Shown here one piece after another: positions 20,701-30,804 of a stretch of DNA of 64,000 nt. Every line of letters begins with the position of its first letter. Within the stretch, counting starts at the first letter, position 1. Source of the stretch: Pyrrhosoma nymphula. Its lineage: Eukaryota; Arthropoda; Insecta; Odonata; Coenagrionidae. The translations under genes and the position numbers were made by a program. The stretch spans positions 52,551,559-52,615,558 of the forward strand of contig OY754332.1 of NCBI GenBank assembly GCA_963573305.1, given 5' to 3'. Under the pieces are notes generated by a model that was not told the origin of the DNA, ran no database searches, and saw only the letters and a list, made by a program, of their open reading frames with translations.

Positions 20701-22800
20701 TTATTAAATTCTCGGTATTTTCTCTTACCTAGCTCTGAGTTTACGCTCTTCCATTTCCTTCTCTCCTCCATCTCCCTGATCATCTCCTTCGTGATCCACG
20801 GTTTTCTAATTTTAGTAGCACTCACTACGCCTACCGTTGCTTTCGCCACTTCTACAATTCCAAATTTGACTTAATGTGTTCTGAAAAATATGTTTATAAT
20901 GAGCAATCTTCTGGTTCCTTATAATATCTTCCAGAAGTTTCCCCTCCGTGCCCACCATTCCCAGCACTTCCTCCTTTGACTCCGTTTCCATCTTTCGGAC
21001 TTTCTACATACTCCTTCACTTCTACACATTAAACGCCCGCAGCCTATTTTCGTCCTCTTTCTTCACAATTCACGTTTCTGCACAATACAACGCCGCACTA
21101 CATATGTAACTCTTGACCAGCGTCTTTCTTACATCCTTAGGCAAGGTCCCCGTCATCAGCTCCTCCTCACTGCTGAACGCTTCTTTCGCTAACGCAATTC
21201 TCCTTCTAAGGCCTTTGATCATACGGCCGTTTTCCTCCTAAGTACGTACAACCAAGAATCAAATTGTTATGGTTGCTCCTCCAGGTTTTACCCTCCTTAT
21301 TTCATGACCTGCCTGGCTTTCGTCGTCCTATAAAATCTTATTCCTTTGTTTTGCTATGATTAACCATCATTCCCCATTTCCCGCACAGATTTTCTAATGC
21401 ATCAGACAAAGCTTTCAATCCCCTCGATGTTCACCAAACCAACGTCTGGTCGTCCGCAAAAATAGCCTTCTTCATGAGCAGTCCTTCTTGTATTCCCACA
21501 CCTAGCTTCTCTCGTGCCTCCCTCATCATTTTCTCGGCATAAATGTTAAAAAAACAAAGCGACAACGGGTACCAGTGCCTTACCCCACGACCTGTAACTG
21601 TCCACCCTGATTCTCCCTCAGCCACCCTCACCTGTGCCCTCTGGACCGTATATATACGAACTGTTTTCATCACCTAAGTAGTGATTTACTCTACACTCCA
21701 ACCTTTAATTACTATTCTAAGCCCGCCACTCAGTCAGTTTGATGTTCAACGTCACCAATAACATGGCGGAATCCTATAACGCAAGTGTGGCTAAATACGT
21801 CGGTGGAAAGAGAGTGAATTTTTGTTTGAGGAGATCATATCAGACGCGTTGCGAGTTGGCTGTAACTGCGTACAATGCAGGACCCAATTTACATTCTCTT
21901 ATTCATAAGGGCCTGACGCAGAAGAGTCCTGGAACATTTACAAAAACATACAAGACCAGTGCCGTAAAAAAGTCGACTGCGCGGTCCAAACGACGCCTGG
22001 AATACAAAACGCGCCATAAATTCCAAATACCAGCTGGACCTGACCAAGACTACGGAATATGTAGCCGCCTGGAGGATACTGAGGAAGTTGATGAAGCTAA
22101 TAAGAATGAGTTCCTTGCGTCATTGTCTTTGAGTAGAGACCACAGACTACGGCTGGAGGCCGAAACTAGGACTCAATATCTTAGCCTGACGTGGGTGTCT
22201 GAAAGGCGTAAGAGACTAACGGCATCCTTATTCGGTCAAATATGTAACTTGAGGGCTAATACATGCAGAGAAAAAATAGCAGAAAGGATATTGTTCCCAA
22301 CTTTTCGAGGGAATAAGGCTCCTTCTTATTGTAAAGCGTTTGAAGGAAATGCTGTTGCACAATACGAGAAGATTAGCGGAAATACCGTATTGCCTACAGG
22401 TCTTTTTGTGGATGAAACCTTGTCATTCCTGGCTGCAACCCCTGATGGAGTTCTAGAAGATGGCAAAGGCATAATCGAAGTTAAATGTCCAATTAGCTGC
22501 AGGGATTTGTCTCCATCGGAGGCGGAAGGACAGAAAAAACTAAATTTTTTTCAAAAGAGTGGGGAGAATGTCACGCTAAAGCAAAAGCATAACTACCATT
22601 ATCAAATACAAGGACAGTTGCGCATTTGTGACAAAACGTACTGCGACTTTATCGTTTGGAGCCCATTGGGCATTTACATTGAGCGTATTAATAGAAATGA
22701 TCACTTTTGGAAACACCAAATGGAACAACCATTAGAAAAGTTTTATATGGAGGTACTTCTGCCTAAAATACTTCGCCTAAATACCCATAAAAACGAATAA
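17720..22800 (+). CDS. Six-exon gene for a YqaJ-type nuclease-domain protein (521 residues)
   Basis: Exons: 17720-17819, 17955-18039, 18252-18335, 18459-18548, 18672-18815 and 21738-22800. Every junction is GT-AG, and all six join in one frame (1566 bases, 522 codons with stop). The first intron is phase 1 and the other four phase 2. Residues 1-33 are very basic; 34-167 are acidic and low complexity. From about 170 comes N-V-T-N-N-x-A-E-S, then a basic linker. The YqaJ/exonuclease domain starts near 318 (R-x-x-R-L-T-A-S), with catalytic Asp in ATPDGV (about 403) and E-V-K (about 415-417), then Q-I-Q-G-Q. Related arthropod proteins often carry a Mutator-like transposase domain between the basic N-terminus and YqaJ. 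It is absent here, where intron 5 holds LINE fragments. A decayed or domain-lost copy is possible, although no stop or frameshift is seen. Confidence 0.72.
18880..20870 (-). mobile_element. RTE-like non-LTR retrotransposon fragment, reverse transcriptase, decayed
   Basis: It lies antisense inside intron 5 of the YqaJ gene. Reading from 20849 down: an N-terminal linker region, a frame change near 20360-20385, then reverse transcriptase with K-A-V-G-I-D-x-I-P (about 20340), F-G-F-R-x-G (about 20050), an in-frame TGA at 19963-19965 just before motif A, G-V-R-Q-G-C-P-L-S-P (about 19780) and the FADD catalytic box (about 19660). A C-terminal R-L-E-A-F-E-x-W-x-x-R-R-M region is typical of RTE-like elements. 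Another stop lies at 19102, and similarity continues to about 18890. The endonuclease domain is missing, so the 5' end is truncated. Confidence 0.88.
20935..21680 (-). mobile_element. Second, more decayed RTE-like LINE fragment
   Basis: The frame 21431-21673 retains the reverse transcriptase region before and including the FADDQ box, with G-R-G-V-R before it. The thumb and C-terminal region continue down to about 20940 with many stops. It has the same orientation as the larger fragment next to it but clearly diverged sequence, so it is a separate copy. Both ends are truncated. Confidence 0.75.
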
Positions 22801-22801
22801 A
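22796..22801 (+). terminator. AATAAA polyadenylation signal overlapping the stop codon
   Basis: AATAAA begins in the last codons of the YqaJ-domain frame and includes its TAA stop (22798-22800). A cleavage site within about 30 bases would leave almost no 3' UTR. Confidence 0.5.
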
Positions 22802-22930
22802 TTAAATGTTAAGCCATTACGTAACCCTAACCTGATATTTTTCTTGATGTAACCATCCTTACGTTTTACCCCGCACTATTTACCTTGCAGTTCGCTCTTC
22901 ATAATTTCGTACTATTTAATTGTTTTAATC

Positions 22931-23045
22931 TTACATCTACATCTACAAAATACCCTGCAAGCCGCCTCAAGGGTGGGTGGCAGGGGGTGAGCAGTCGCCA
23001 ACAAGCAGTACACTACACCCCAAAGTTAGTGTAACTACGACTAAT
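22931..23045 (+). repeat. Candidate dispersed arthropod repeat (SINE/LINE tail type)
   Basis: ACATCTACATCTACA is followed by CCCTGCAAGCCGCC and a GGGTGGGTGGC stretch. This arrangement is familiar from a short repeat scattered in many arthropod genomes. The recognition is from memory; only one copy is visible here. Confidence 0.4.
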
Positions 23046-26000
23046 TTTGCATTAGCATAAATCTCTATTGCTAGTCATGGGGTGAAGCCTCACAAGCATG
23101 CTTATTCCAGGCCCAAGCTGTAAAATCTTTGCAATTGATAACTTTTCTCTCATTTGGTGCTGGTAAGGAAACTGAGGTTCTGAGATCAAACCATGACGAA
23201 TAAGGAAAACATTGGTGGTAAGTAAGAAGACACAGTGTAAAGCAAGGATACATCTTGGTAAATCGTGAGTCTGGTTGTACTGCTTTTCCCCTTGTAAAAT
23301 CACTTACTTTCACTGTGCGATATTGAAAATTTTTGACCGTGGACATGCTGTATTCACGAAAGTTTCAACTATGTATTATGATATTAGTGAAATATTGTGT
23401 TCCACCAGGTATATATCGCATCGATAGTATCGCATAGGCAAATCGCATTACGCTGTAAATGCACAATGGAATATTATATGCGAGATAATTGCGACATCAA
23501 AGTTATGCGATCCGTTCACATCATAAAGCCGATCATGTGCGAGGGATTCTTCATTTTGCTATAAAGCCGCGAAAACACCTATATAAATTTGCGCCTAATA
23601 CGACACACAGCATTCAATCCACATTCATTGCACACACTCCAGACAGTCGGGTTTTTGACGAAAGCCAAAGGATTTGCGCCGAGTGATGATTCTCGATGTG
23701 GACGCTTCTGCCGCACGAATTGACGACTTGGGCACAGACACACGACGCACGGGGTTAATATTTGTGTGAAAATAATTTTCAATTTGTGCCGAAAATTTTT
23801 GCGGCAACGTATTTAGCAAACATTTTTATTGGTTGCGCGGCTGAAAGTTATAAAATTTTTCAATCGATGCATCTGATACTACTGCTGTACTCTTGAGTTT
23901 TTTATATTTATTTTTCTACATCGATGGTGAAGCAGAAAAAGGACTATCGAGTTTCTTGCATTCTTCTTTATTTAGCGTTAATATCTTTCAGAGTGTAGGC
24001 TAAGGTGTAAATTGATCAAAGTAAAATTTAGTCTTTTCGCATCATCCAAATGATAATACAATAGTCCACATCCACACCCATATAAATTCCAACGCTCATG
24101 TAATGTCTATATTCTGACATTCATTTCATTGCCTGACGAAAGGGAAAAATATTCAGCACTATTGTTGAGACTACCCCTACCCCATGAATTCTTCTGGATG
24201 AACATATTCCTGGAGGCCAACGCACAGCGAGATTGAGCAGCGAGTAAATAAGTTCGCTTATTTGTCCGTCGACTCCCCTAGCTTCGCGACGAAGTCCAAG
24301 GTCACTCTAGGCTCGTCTACTGTCCAGCGACGCGCGCTGATCACGATTGCTCTTGCCCCTCCAAACCCTCCACTCCATTCGCTCATCGAGTTCCCCTTCC
24401 ACACTGGGAGCCTTCCCATTCCACCTGGGACTGAGCGGTGAGAGACCCGACGAGGCGAAGCTGAAGTCTAGTGACTAACCTTAAATTCCAATCACTTTGC
24501 ACCGGATTGGCCATTTCCTACTAAGGAAAGTTTTATAAGGAAATATCTTTCCCGAAAGAAAAATGTAAACCTTCACACTGCTGGGATACGAGTGACTCGC
24601 AGGCACGGTATGCACTCAAGGTGAACAACATCCATTCTTATCACTCACCGTCAGTCACCATGGCTCACTCACTCACTCAAAACTGGCTCATCAAAAATTT
24701 TGTCAATAAGCTATGACTCCAGCTACCGAGGGAGGTTTCCATGCCCTAGCAACTGGCCCGATGGTTGAATGTTCCCGCTTTCCCTTTTGTTGCTTGGTTC
24801 CGAGTTCCGAAGAACTGATTAGCAAAGGTGTGGTGTTATGGCCTTTCTTCCCGAGTATGCGAACCCTCCCCTCCGCCCCTCTACCCTCCACGCCCCTCCC
24901 TTTCCCCCGTCCTCGAAAACTACCCGACACGGCAGCATTCTCCTTCGTAGAAACCCCGGCCCCTATATTGAGAGTAGTCATCCCGTAAACAATGGATGAC
25001 TAAGACAATTATTAGTTAGGGCATTTTAAAATGCCTCTAAGAAAATAATAGTACTTACTCTTAAACAAATGAAGAAAATATGTGGCCGTTTGCAAAGTAC
25101 CATCCGATATAATTTTATATCGGATGGTACATGTTGCAAGTCACGGTAAATTTGTATAAGAGACCGGTGGACTTCAAATTACCATATCTTTTTTCCGCCA
25201 AATCAAGCGGATTTATGTATCTGAAAAATTCATAGCGACTTTTTGATGCAGTGATAGAAGCAGCAGAAAACCAAGCGACCGATGAAAATGGAACAAATAA
25301 ATCTTCTATGACAATTTACGTTGTTAATAAAGCACACGTCATGTGCACGGATTCTTACAACAAATTACAAGCTTGTAAAAATTGGCTATCTTGCTCTCTA
25401 TAGAACCATCACTGACCGTAGGTTTCAATTAAGGTTTTAGCAGTGATTTACGAAAACGGGATGAGGACATGCATTTTGGTAAAAGAGGGAAGAAATCTTC
25501 TCTATCCCCGATAATTACGAGGTAGAATGTGGCCTGGAGAGACAAGGTAATCGTATAATTAAGTAATAAGAGTAAGGAAGGTCTAGGTAGCTTGTTTCCC
25601 GGGGGTTACGAACAGAATATGAAAGTCAACGGCAATATTACTTTTATGGTCCTATTGTACAAGGGAAATTGGATAACATATCGACTCTCTGCGAATAGAA
25701 CCTGGCATATCATTACAATGTCCCGTCTAGGCATCAATATACACGTCCGTAGGTTCATGTATTCGGTTATGTACCCAGGTATATTCTCCCCTGGTCAAAT
25801 AATAAATCAATACATATGGAAAATCCCAGCATAATCTGAAGGGATTCCTCCGTATTGTACCGTAAGAACAGACAGAAGAAGTAAAAAAATAAAAATCATT
25901 CAGTGGATTTTACTTGTTGTAGCACTTTTACATCTAAGCACTGTTCCTCAATCTGCTGAGCACGTGTGGAATATAAAGATTAATAACATCTGAAAACGGT

Positions 26001-26201
26001 TCATTGGAGTTCATAGACACCTAGACCCTAGGACATAGAGATATCTAGTAGCAAACCTTGAGCTTTCAACATAATATTATTAAATTCGGCTAGAAATGAT
26101 TGTCTCATTGGTTTAACAACTTTCTTTCAGGTAGTATCTCTCACAATCAGATTAAGGATAAAAAGGAAAAGCCAGAATGAACTCAGGTGGGGTGTGTAGT
26201 T
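23046..26201. other. Non-coding stretch with one perfect palindrome
   Basis: No supported gene. A TATA-like CTATATAAA at about 23579 has no convincing frame after it. CT/C-rich sequence lies at 24840-24910. The palindrome at 25097-25130 is listed separately. Confidence 0.5.
25097..25130. repeat. 34-base palindrome with 16-bp perfect arms
   Basis: GTACCATCCGATATAA and its exact complement are separated by TT. Partial pairing continues outward (TTGCAA on both sides, then CCGT/ACGG), giving a foldback of about 60 bases. It may be a tiny foldback element or hairpin RNA precursor. Confidence 0.75.
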
Positions 26202-26206
26202 GTAGG

Positions 26207-26365
26207 TTTTGTATGGGGATCTGTAGTGACACAACCTTTCAGTTCAAGAGTCACGACGCAACTGGCGCAACTGACTTTATTTTGTTTTTCTACATAAACA
26301 ACATCTTCCCTTTCCAAACAAAACATATACAACATCTTCCCTTTTCAAACAAAACATATACAACA
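26207..26365 (-). repeat. 3' LTR of the gypsy element, 159 bp
   Basis: It matches the other LTR along its length but is 62 bases longer. The extra length is two added copies of a 31-bp unit built around CATATACAACATCTTCCC. The inner end is ATACAACA; the outer end is TTTTGTAT instead of TGTTGTAT. Confidence 0.88.
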
Positions 26366-26652
26366 ATAAAATGATATGCCCTTGACACAAGAAAACAAAA
26401 CAAATCTAGAACAATTTCATAGATTACAACAATTAATTAGATAATAAATTCAAGAACACACCATTTGAAATTAACCAACATACCACCTTATTTCATTGAA
26501 TACATCTACACACAAAAGAACACTTCCTGAACAATCAATTTGACAATCCATTAAAGAACACTTAATTTGAAATAAACAATCAATCAACAAAAAAAACAAC
26601 TACTCCAGAATAATTACCTACATAAAAATGACAAATAGTGGCCACATCAATT

Positions 26653-27965
26653 CTAATTCTCATACTTAGGGTTGGCCTTTACCACTCTCCCTGATTTAGT
26701 ACAATAATTGTCAAGCTTTCTTATGAATTGATCCTCATCACTGTTTGACAAAGTTTCAGGAGGTAAATTTACTTCTGGGAGAGGTGGCACCTCAGTCTGA
26801 TTAGGCAACAGGTGTATTGCACTCCTTCGAAATGACGTATTGTTTGAATCAACAATGTCATATGCCCTGGGCTCATTTCTTACGTTAGTTGTAGAACCTG
26901 GAGCCCACACCGAACTGGGCTGCTTTTTAAACCATATGTTCTCTCCTCTCTCATACTCGTTCACTGGTTTGGCATTTCTATCATACCACTTTTTAACCTT
27001 GTATTTATCTATTCTTATTTGATGCCGGGCATTCTTTAGATTGACCTTCGGCATCAGCACATTAAATGAACAAGGAATATTAGTTCTTAAACTTCTTGAC
27101 ATTAATATTTGTGCTGGAGAGGGTATGTCACCCCTTGGGGTGTCACGAAGATGTAACAGAGCTATATATGGGTCATCCCCTGAGTCAATTGATTTTTTAA
27201 AGAGATTTTTTTATTCTTTTTACTGCTGATTCTGCCATTCCATTAAAGTTGGGAAGGTTGGGACTAGATATGACATGCTCAATTTCCCATGAATAAACAA
27301 ATTGTCGAAATAAAGATGAGGTGAAATAGGAGGCTCCATCAGTATATAGTTTACAAGGAATTCCGAAACGACTAAATATAGATTTTAATTTCTTCACTAT
27401 ACCCTCGCTGTTGACATCAGGTAAACCAGCTACTTCTATAAAATTGGATAAGTAGTCTACTATGATTAGATACTGTTTGTTTTGAAATTCAAATACATCT
27501 GATGCCACCACTTCCCACGGTAGCTTGGGAACTTCTCTAATAATTAGAGGAGCTTTAGCCTGATTATCTTTAAATTTTTGACAGGTTTCCCAACAGTTCA
27601 CGAAGCTTTCAATATGCTTACACATATTAAGCCAAAAATAAACAGGTTCTTGCTCTTTCTTTGAAACGAACCATACCCGGATGTCCTACATGGAGTTTCA
27701 TCAAAAACATGTTAATTAAATTTTCAGGCAATACAATCAAGTTATTTTTGAAAACTATTTGTTTAACCACATACAATTGTTCCTTGAAATCAAAATAGGG
27801 TCTGATTTCAGCCTTAACGTCCCTTTTATACTCTGGCCACCCATTGAGAATGTAATGTTTCAATAGATTGATCTTTTTGTCCTTGCTGGACTCTTCAACA
27901 ATCAAGTCCCAGTTATTCTTTGTCAATGGAAGATTGTTTAATAATAAATTTATATGTACTTCCAA
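26653..27965 (-). pseudogene. Gypsy integrase region, broken
   Basis: Three open pieces: 27627-27965 (N-terminal domain with H-x-G-H-P-G-M), 27197-27625 (zinc-finger remainder with C-W-x-C-Q-K, then core with Asp in A-S-D-V-F-E, Asp in Y-T-D-G-A and Glu in M-A-E-S-A) and 26653-27102 (C-terminal region with K-K-W-Y-D-R-N-A). This is the catalytic Asp, Asp, Glu pattern of retroviral-type integrases. Frame changes separate the pieces near 27626 and 27100-27200. Confidence 0.85.
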
Positions 27966-28055
27966 CTCTAAGTCATAATCACATTCTAAATCAACACTTC
28001 TTTAATTGAAATCTCTGGACAGCGTGTCTGCAATTAATAAATATTTACCAGGTTT

Positions 28056-28694
28056 TTACTGTAATCTAATTTTATAAGGTTGCAGTCTCAGAATCATACG
28101 TTGCAATCTTATTGGAACTTTTTCTAACGGTATATCAAAGATTGAGATTAACGGTTTGTGATCAGTCTCAACCAATGTTTCTTTCCCATATATATATTGG
28201 CGGAATTTTGCACATCCAAACACTATTGCCAGCATTTCCTTTTCAATCTGAGCATACCTTGTTTGAGCATGAGTCAATGCCCTTGATGCATAAGCAATTG
28301 GTTGGCCTTTCTGAAGCAAAACTACTCCAAGCCCTGTATAACTGGCATCTACTGATAACACCAGCTTTTCTTTAGGGTTAAAGTAGGCCAATACTGGGGA
28401 TTTTATTAACTGATCCTTTAAATAATTAAATGAGTCCTCCAAATTTTTAGTCCACATAAAATGAAAATCACTTTTTAACATATTTCTTAAAGGTGCACTG
28501 TGGCAAGAATAATTTGGGATGAATTTTGATAAATAATTAAACATCCCCAGCGCACGCTGCAAGGCTTTCTTATCTTTAGGATGGGACATTTCTTTAATAG
28601 CTTTCACTTTATTTTCATCCACTTTTAAACCCTCAGCTGTAAATTTATGTCCTAAAAACAAGACTTCATCAACATTGAACTTGCACTTGTCCAT
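28056..28694 (-). pseudogene. Gypsy reverse transcriptase C-terminus and RNase H
   Basis: The frame begins with the F-L-G-H thumb segment and contains the RNase H motifs V-D-A-S-Y-T-G (about 28360), E-K-E-M-L-A-I (about 28245) and T-D-H-K-P-L (about 28160). It is joined to the upstream RT in the same frame across in-frame stops near 28725 and 28860, and lies just before the integrase. Confidence 0.88.
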
Positions 28695-28699
28695 ATTAA

Positions 28700-29645
28700 A
28701 TTTAATACCATTGACTTTTGCTCTTGCTTATACTTGGTTCACCCGTTTCTGCAATTCACCTTTGGAGGTGGCCCAAATTAATATATCATCTTGAAATGTT
28801 ACTGTTCCCTCTAGATCATCAAATATTTGTGAAATAACCCTATGGGACATTTCTGGAGCTCAGCATAGACCAAACGGTAATCTATTGAACTTAAATCGGC
28901 CAAAAGGACTAGCAAAAGTACACAGTTTGGAACTACTGTCATCTAGTGGTAGCAACCAAAATCCAGATAATGCATCTAATTTCGTAAAGACTTTTGCTCC
29001 AGTCACTTTTGCACTTACTTCCTCAAATGTAGGAAGGTCATAGTGAGCCCTTCTAATGGCCTTATTCAATGGACGAGGATCTATGCAAATGGGCAAGCTA
29101 CCATTGTTCTTTTGAACAATTACCATCTGACTAACCCATTCTGTTGGCTTTGTGATGGGTTCAATAATTCCCATTTTGCACATAGAATTTAGTTCCCTCT
29201 TCACCTTATCTCATAAGCTAAAAGGAATTTTCCTTGACGGTAAGGCCACTACTTTGACATTTTTATCAATTTCAATATGAACTTTTGTCGGAATTCTTCC
29301 GACCTTACCATCAAACAATTCTCTATACTCTCTATCAATGGTTTCCAGAACGTTAACCGATTTTATAAGGTTTAAAGCAACACTGGTATCTAGACCTAAT
29401 AGATTAACATGACCATCTTTAACAATATAAAAGTCAAGCAGGTGATATTTCTCATTGATCTTACACTTAATTTTACAGATTCCCACCACCGGCACTTCAT
29501 CCTTAGTAAAAGATGTAAGTACCGCATCAGTGCTCTGCAACAGATCAGGAGTTAACCCAATCTTTACAAATTCATTTTCACTCAAGACATTACACTGAGC
29601 CCCACTATCAATTTTAAAATTTACCCGCTGGTCATTAATAATCAA
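28700..29645 (-). pseudogene. Gypsy protease and reverse transcriptase, with in-frame stops
   Basis: The protease has the D-S-G-A active site (about 29610), as in retropepsins. A TGA near 29211 then interrupts the frame. The reverse transcriptase continues in the same frame with I-D-P-R-P-L-N, motif A F-T-K-L-D-A (about 28985) and R-L-P-F-G (about 28870). After a TGA at 28860 comes the catalytic box F-Q-D-D (about 28780) instead of the usual Y/F-hydrophobic-D-D. Three stops in one conserved frame show decay by point mutation. Confidence 0.88.
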
Positions 29646-29887
29646 ACATACTTGCCAGCCTTTTTTAGACTGACTGACTGACTGACTTCATTAATAACGT
29701 CAATAACAAAATTATTTAGATTTAAATGTTCACTCTCACTATCATCATTGTCTGCTTCTTCCTCAATTACATGCACCATTTTGCGATTATTTCCACTTTG
29801 CCCCTGACACATTCTAGCAAAATGACCAATTGACTGACATCTATTATACTTTTGCCTGAAAGCCGAGCACTTGCCAAAATCGTGAGT

Positions 29888-30642
29888 TTACCCACATTTG
29901 CCACATGTACTTCGTCCCTGGTACATACTGTTATTCGGTGACCTTGAATATCTGGGTGCTCCTGCCGTCATCTCTCTTGAATCAGCTGTCCGTCTGGATG
30001 GCAACTGGGCCTGAAGTTCTCTGCCGCCTCCTCTACGCGTTGAGTGTTGGCCCCAAACTCGCTGCCTGGCACCCAGCAAGTCCTCTTCAATGGGAACCGT
30101 TGACCCATGAATTGACTGAGATTGTCGTGACGCCATCTCTTTGGCTCTACAAATACTTAAAGCCATAGTAGAGTCTAACTTTTCAGTTTTTAACAGAAGT
30201 TCCCTCGCATTGGCGTCTCTGATCCCGCTCACAAATACGTCTTTTACTAGGCTGTCTCTAATGTTTCCAAGATCACACGACTGGCTTAGATTTTTTAGTA
30301 TCGCCATGTACTGTTCGTATGACTCGCTGTCAGCTTGCTTTCGATTCAAAAAGACGTATCGTTCGTAAGTTACATTCACTGTCGGAACAAAGTAATCATC
30401 AAATCTTTTGATGACTACGGAAAGTTTCTTACTTTCACCTTCCCAGAGATTAAAAGAGTTAAAAATCTCTAGTCCCTCATCTATCAAGGAATGTAATAAT
30501 ACGCAACTTTCCTTTGTTCCGTAACCGCCTCCTCTAAATAGGCCTCACAATATAGCATGAATGACTTTTTAAATTTCTGCCAATTAACAGCTTGATTTCC
30601 GGAGAAATCCATTTCTCGCGGAGCTATCGATAGACTTTTCGC
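29888..30642 (-). pseudogene. Gypsy gag, frameshifted
   Basis: An ATG near 30642 starts a capsid-like N-terminus (F-S-G-N-Q-A, then N-W-Q-K-F-K) that stops near 30488. The next frame (29888-30487) gives the rest of the capsid domain (F-D-D-Y-F, E-S-Y-E-Q-Y, G-I-R-D-A-N) and an Arg/Ser-rich tail, ending in a C-G-K-C-G zinc-knuckle start at a stop near 29888. The layout fits Ty3/gypsy gag. Confidence 0.8.
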
Positions 30643-30702
30643 CATCCTTAACCGATTGTTTTTTCTTTACACACGTGCTTTAAACCTTAACCGCTGCCAC
30701 CA

Positions 30703-30799
30703 TGTTGTATGGGGATCTGTAGTGACACCACCTTTCAGTTCAAGAGTCACGATGCAACTGGCGCAACTGACTTTATTTTGTTTTTCTAGATATACAACA
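30703..30799 (-). repeat. 5' LTR of the gypsy element, 97 bp
   Basis: It is bounded by TGTTGTAT and ATACAACA, an 8-bp inverted pair with the TG/CA ends usual for LTRs. It contains an AATAAA in the sense direction. 97 bp is extremely short for an LTR. Confidence 0.88.
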
Positions 30800-30804
30800 G
30801 TAGG

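Larger units (their letters stand above)
26207..30799 (-). mobile_element. Ty3/gypsy LTR retrotransposon with very short LTRs, decayed
   Basis: LTRs lie at both ends and a 5-bp target duplication GTAGG flanks the element (26202-26206 and 30800-30804). On the minus strand the order is gag, protease, reverse transcriptase, RNase H, integrase, which is the Ty3/gypsy order. A primer-binding-like TGGTGGCAGCGG directly follows the 5' LTR (complement, at about 30691-30702). Several in-frame stops interrupt pol, so the copy is dead. Confidence 0.93.

Noticed and set aside
23489..23819. Short frames near a TATATAAA box
   Set aside because: Frames on both strands overlap, none has a domain, and no splice pattern was found.
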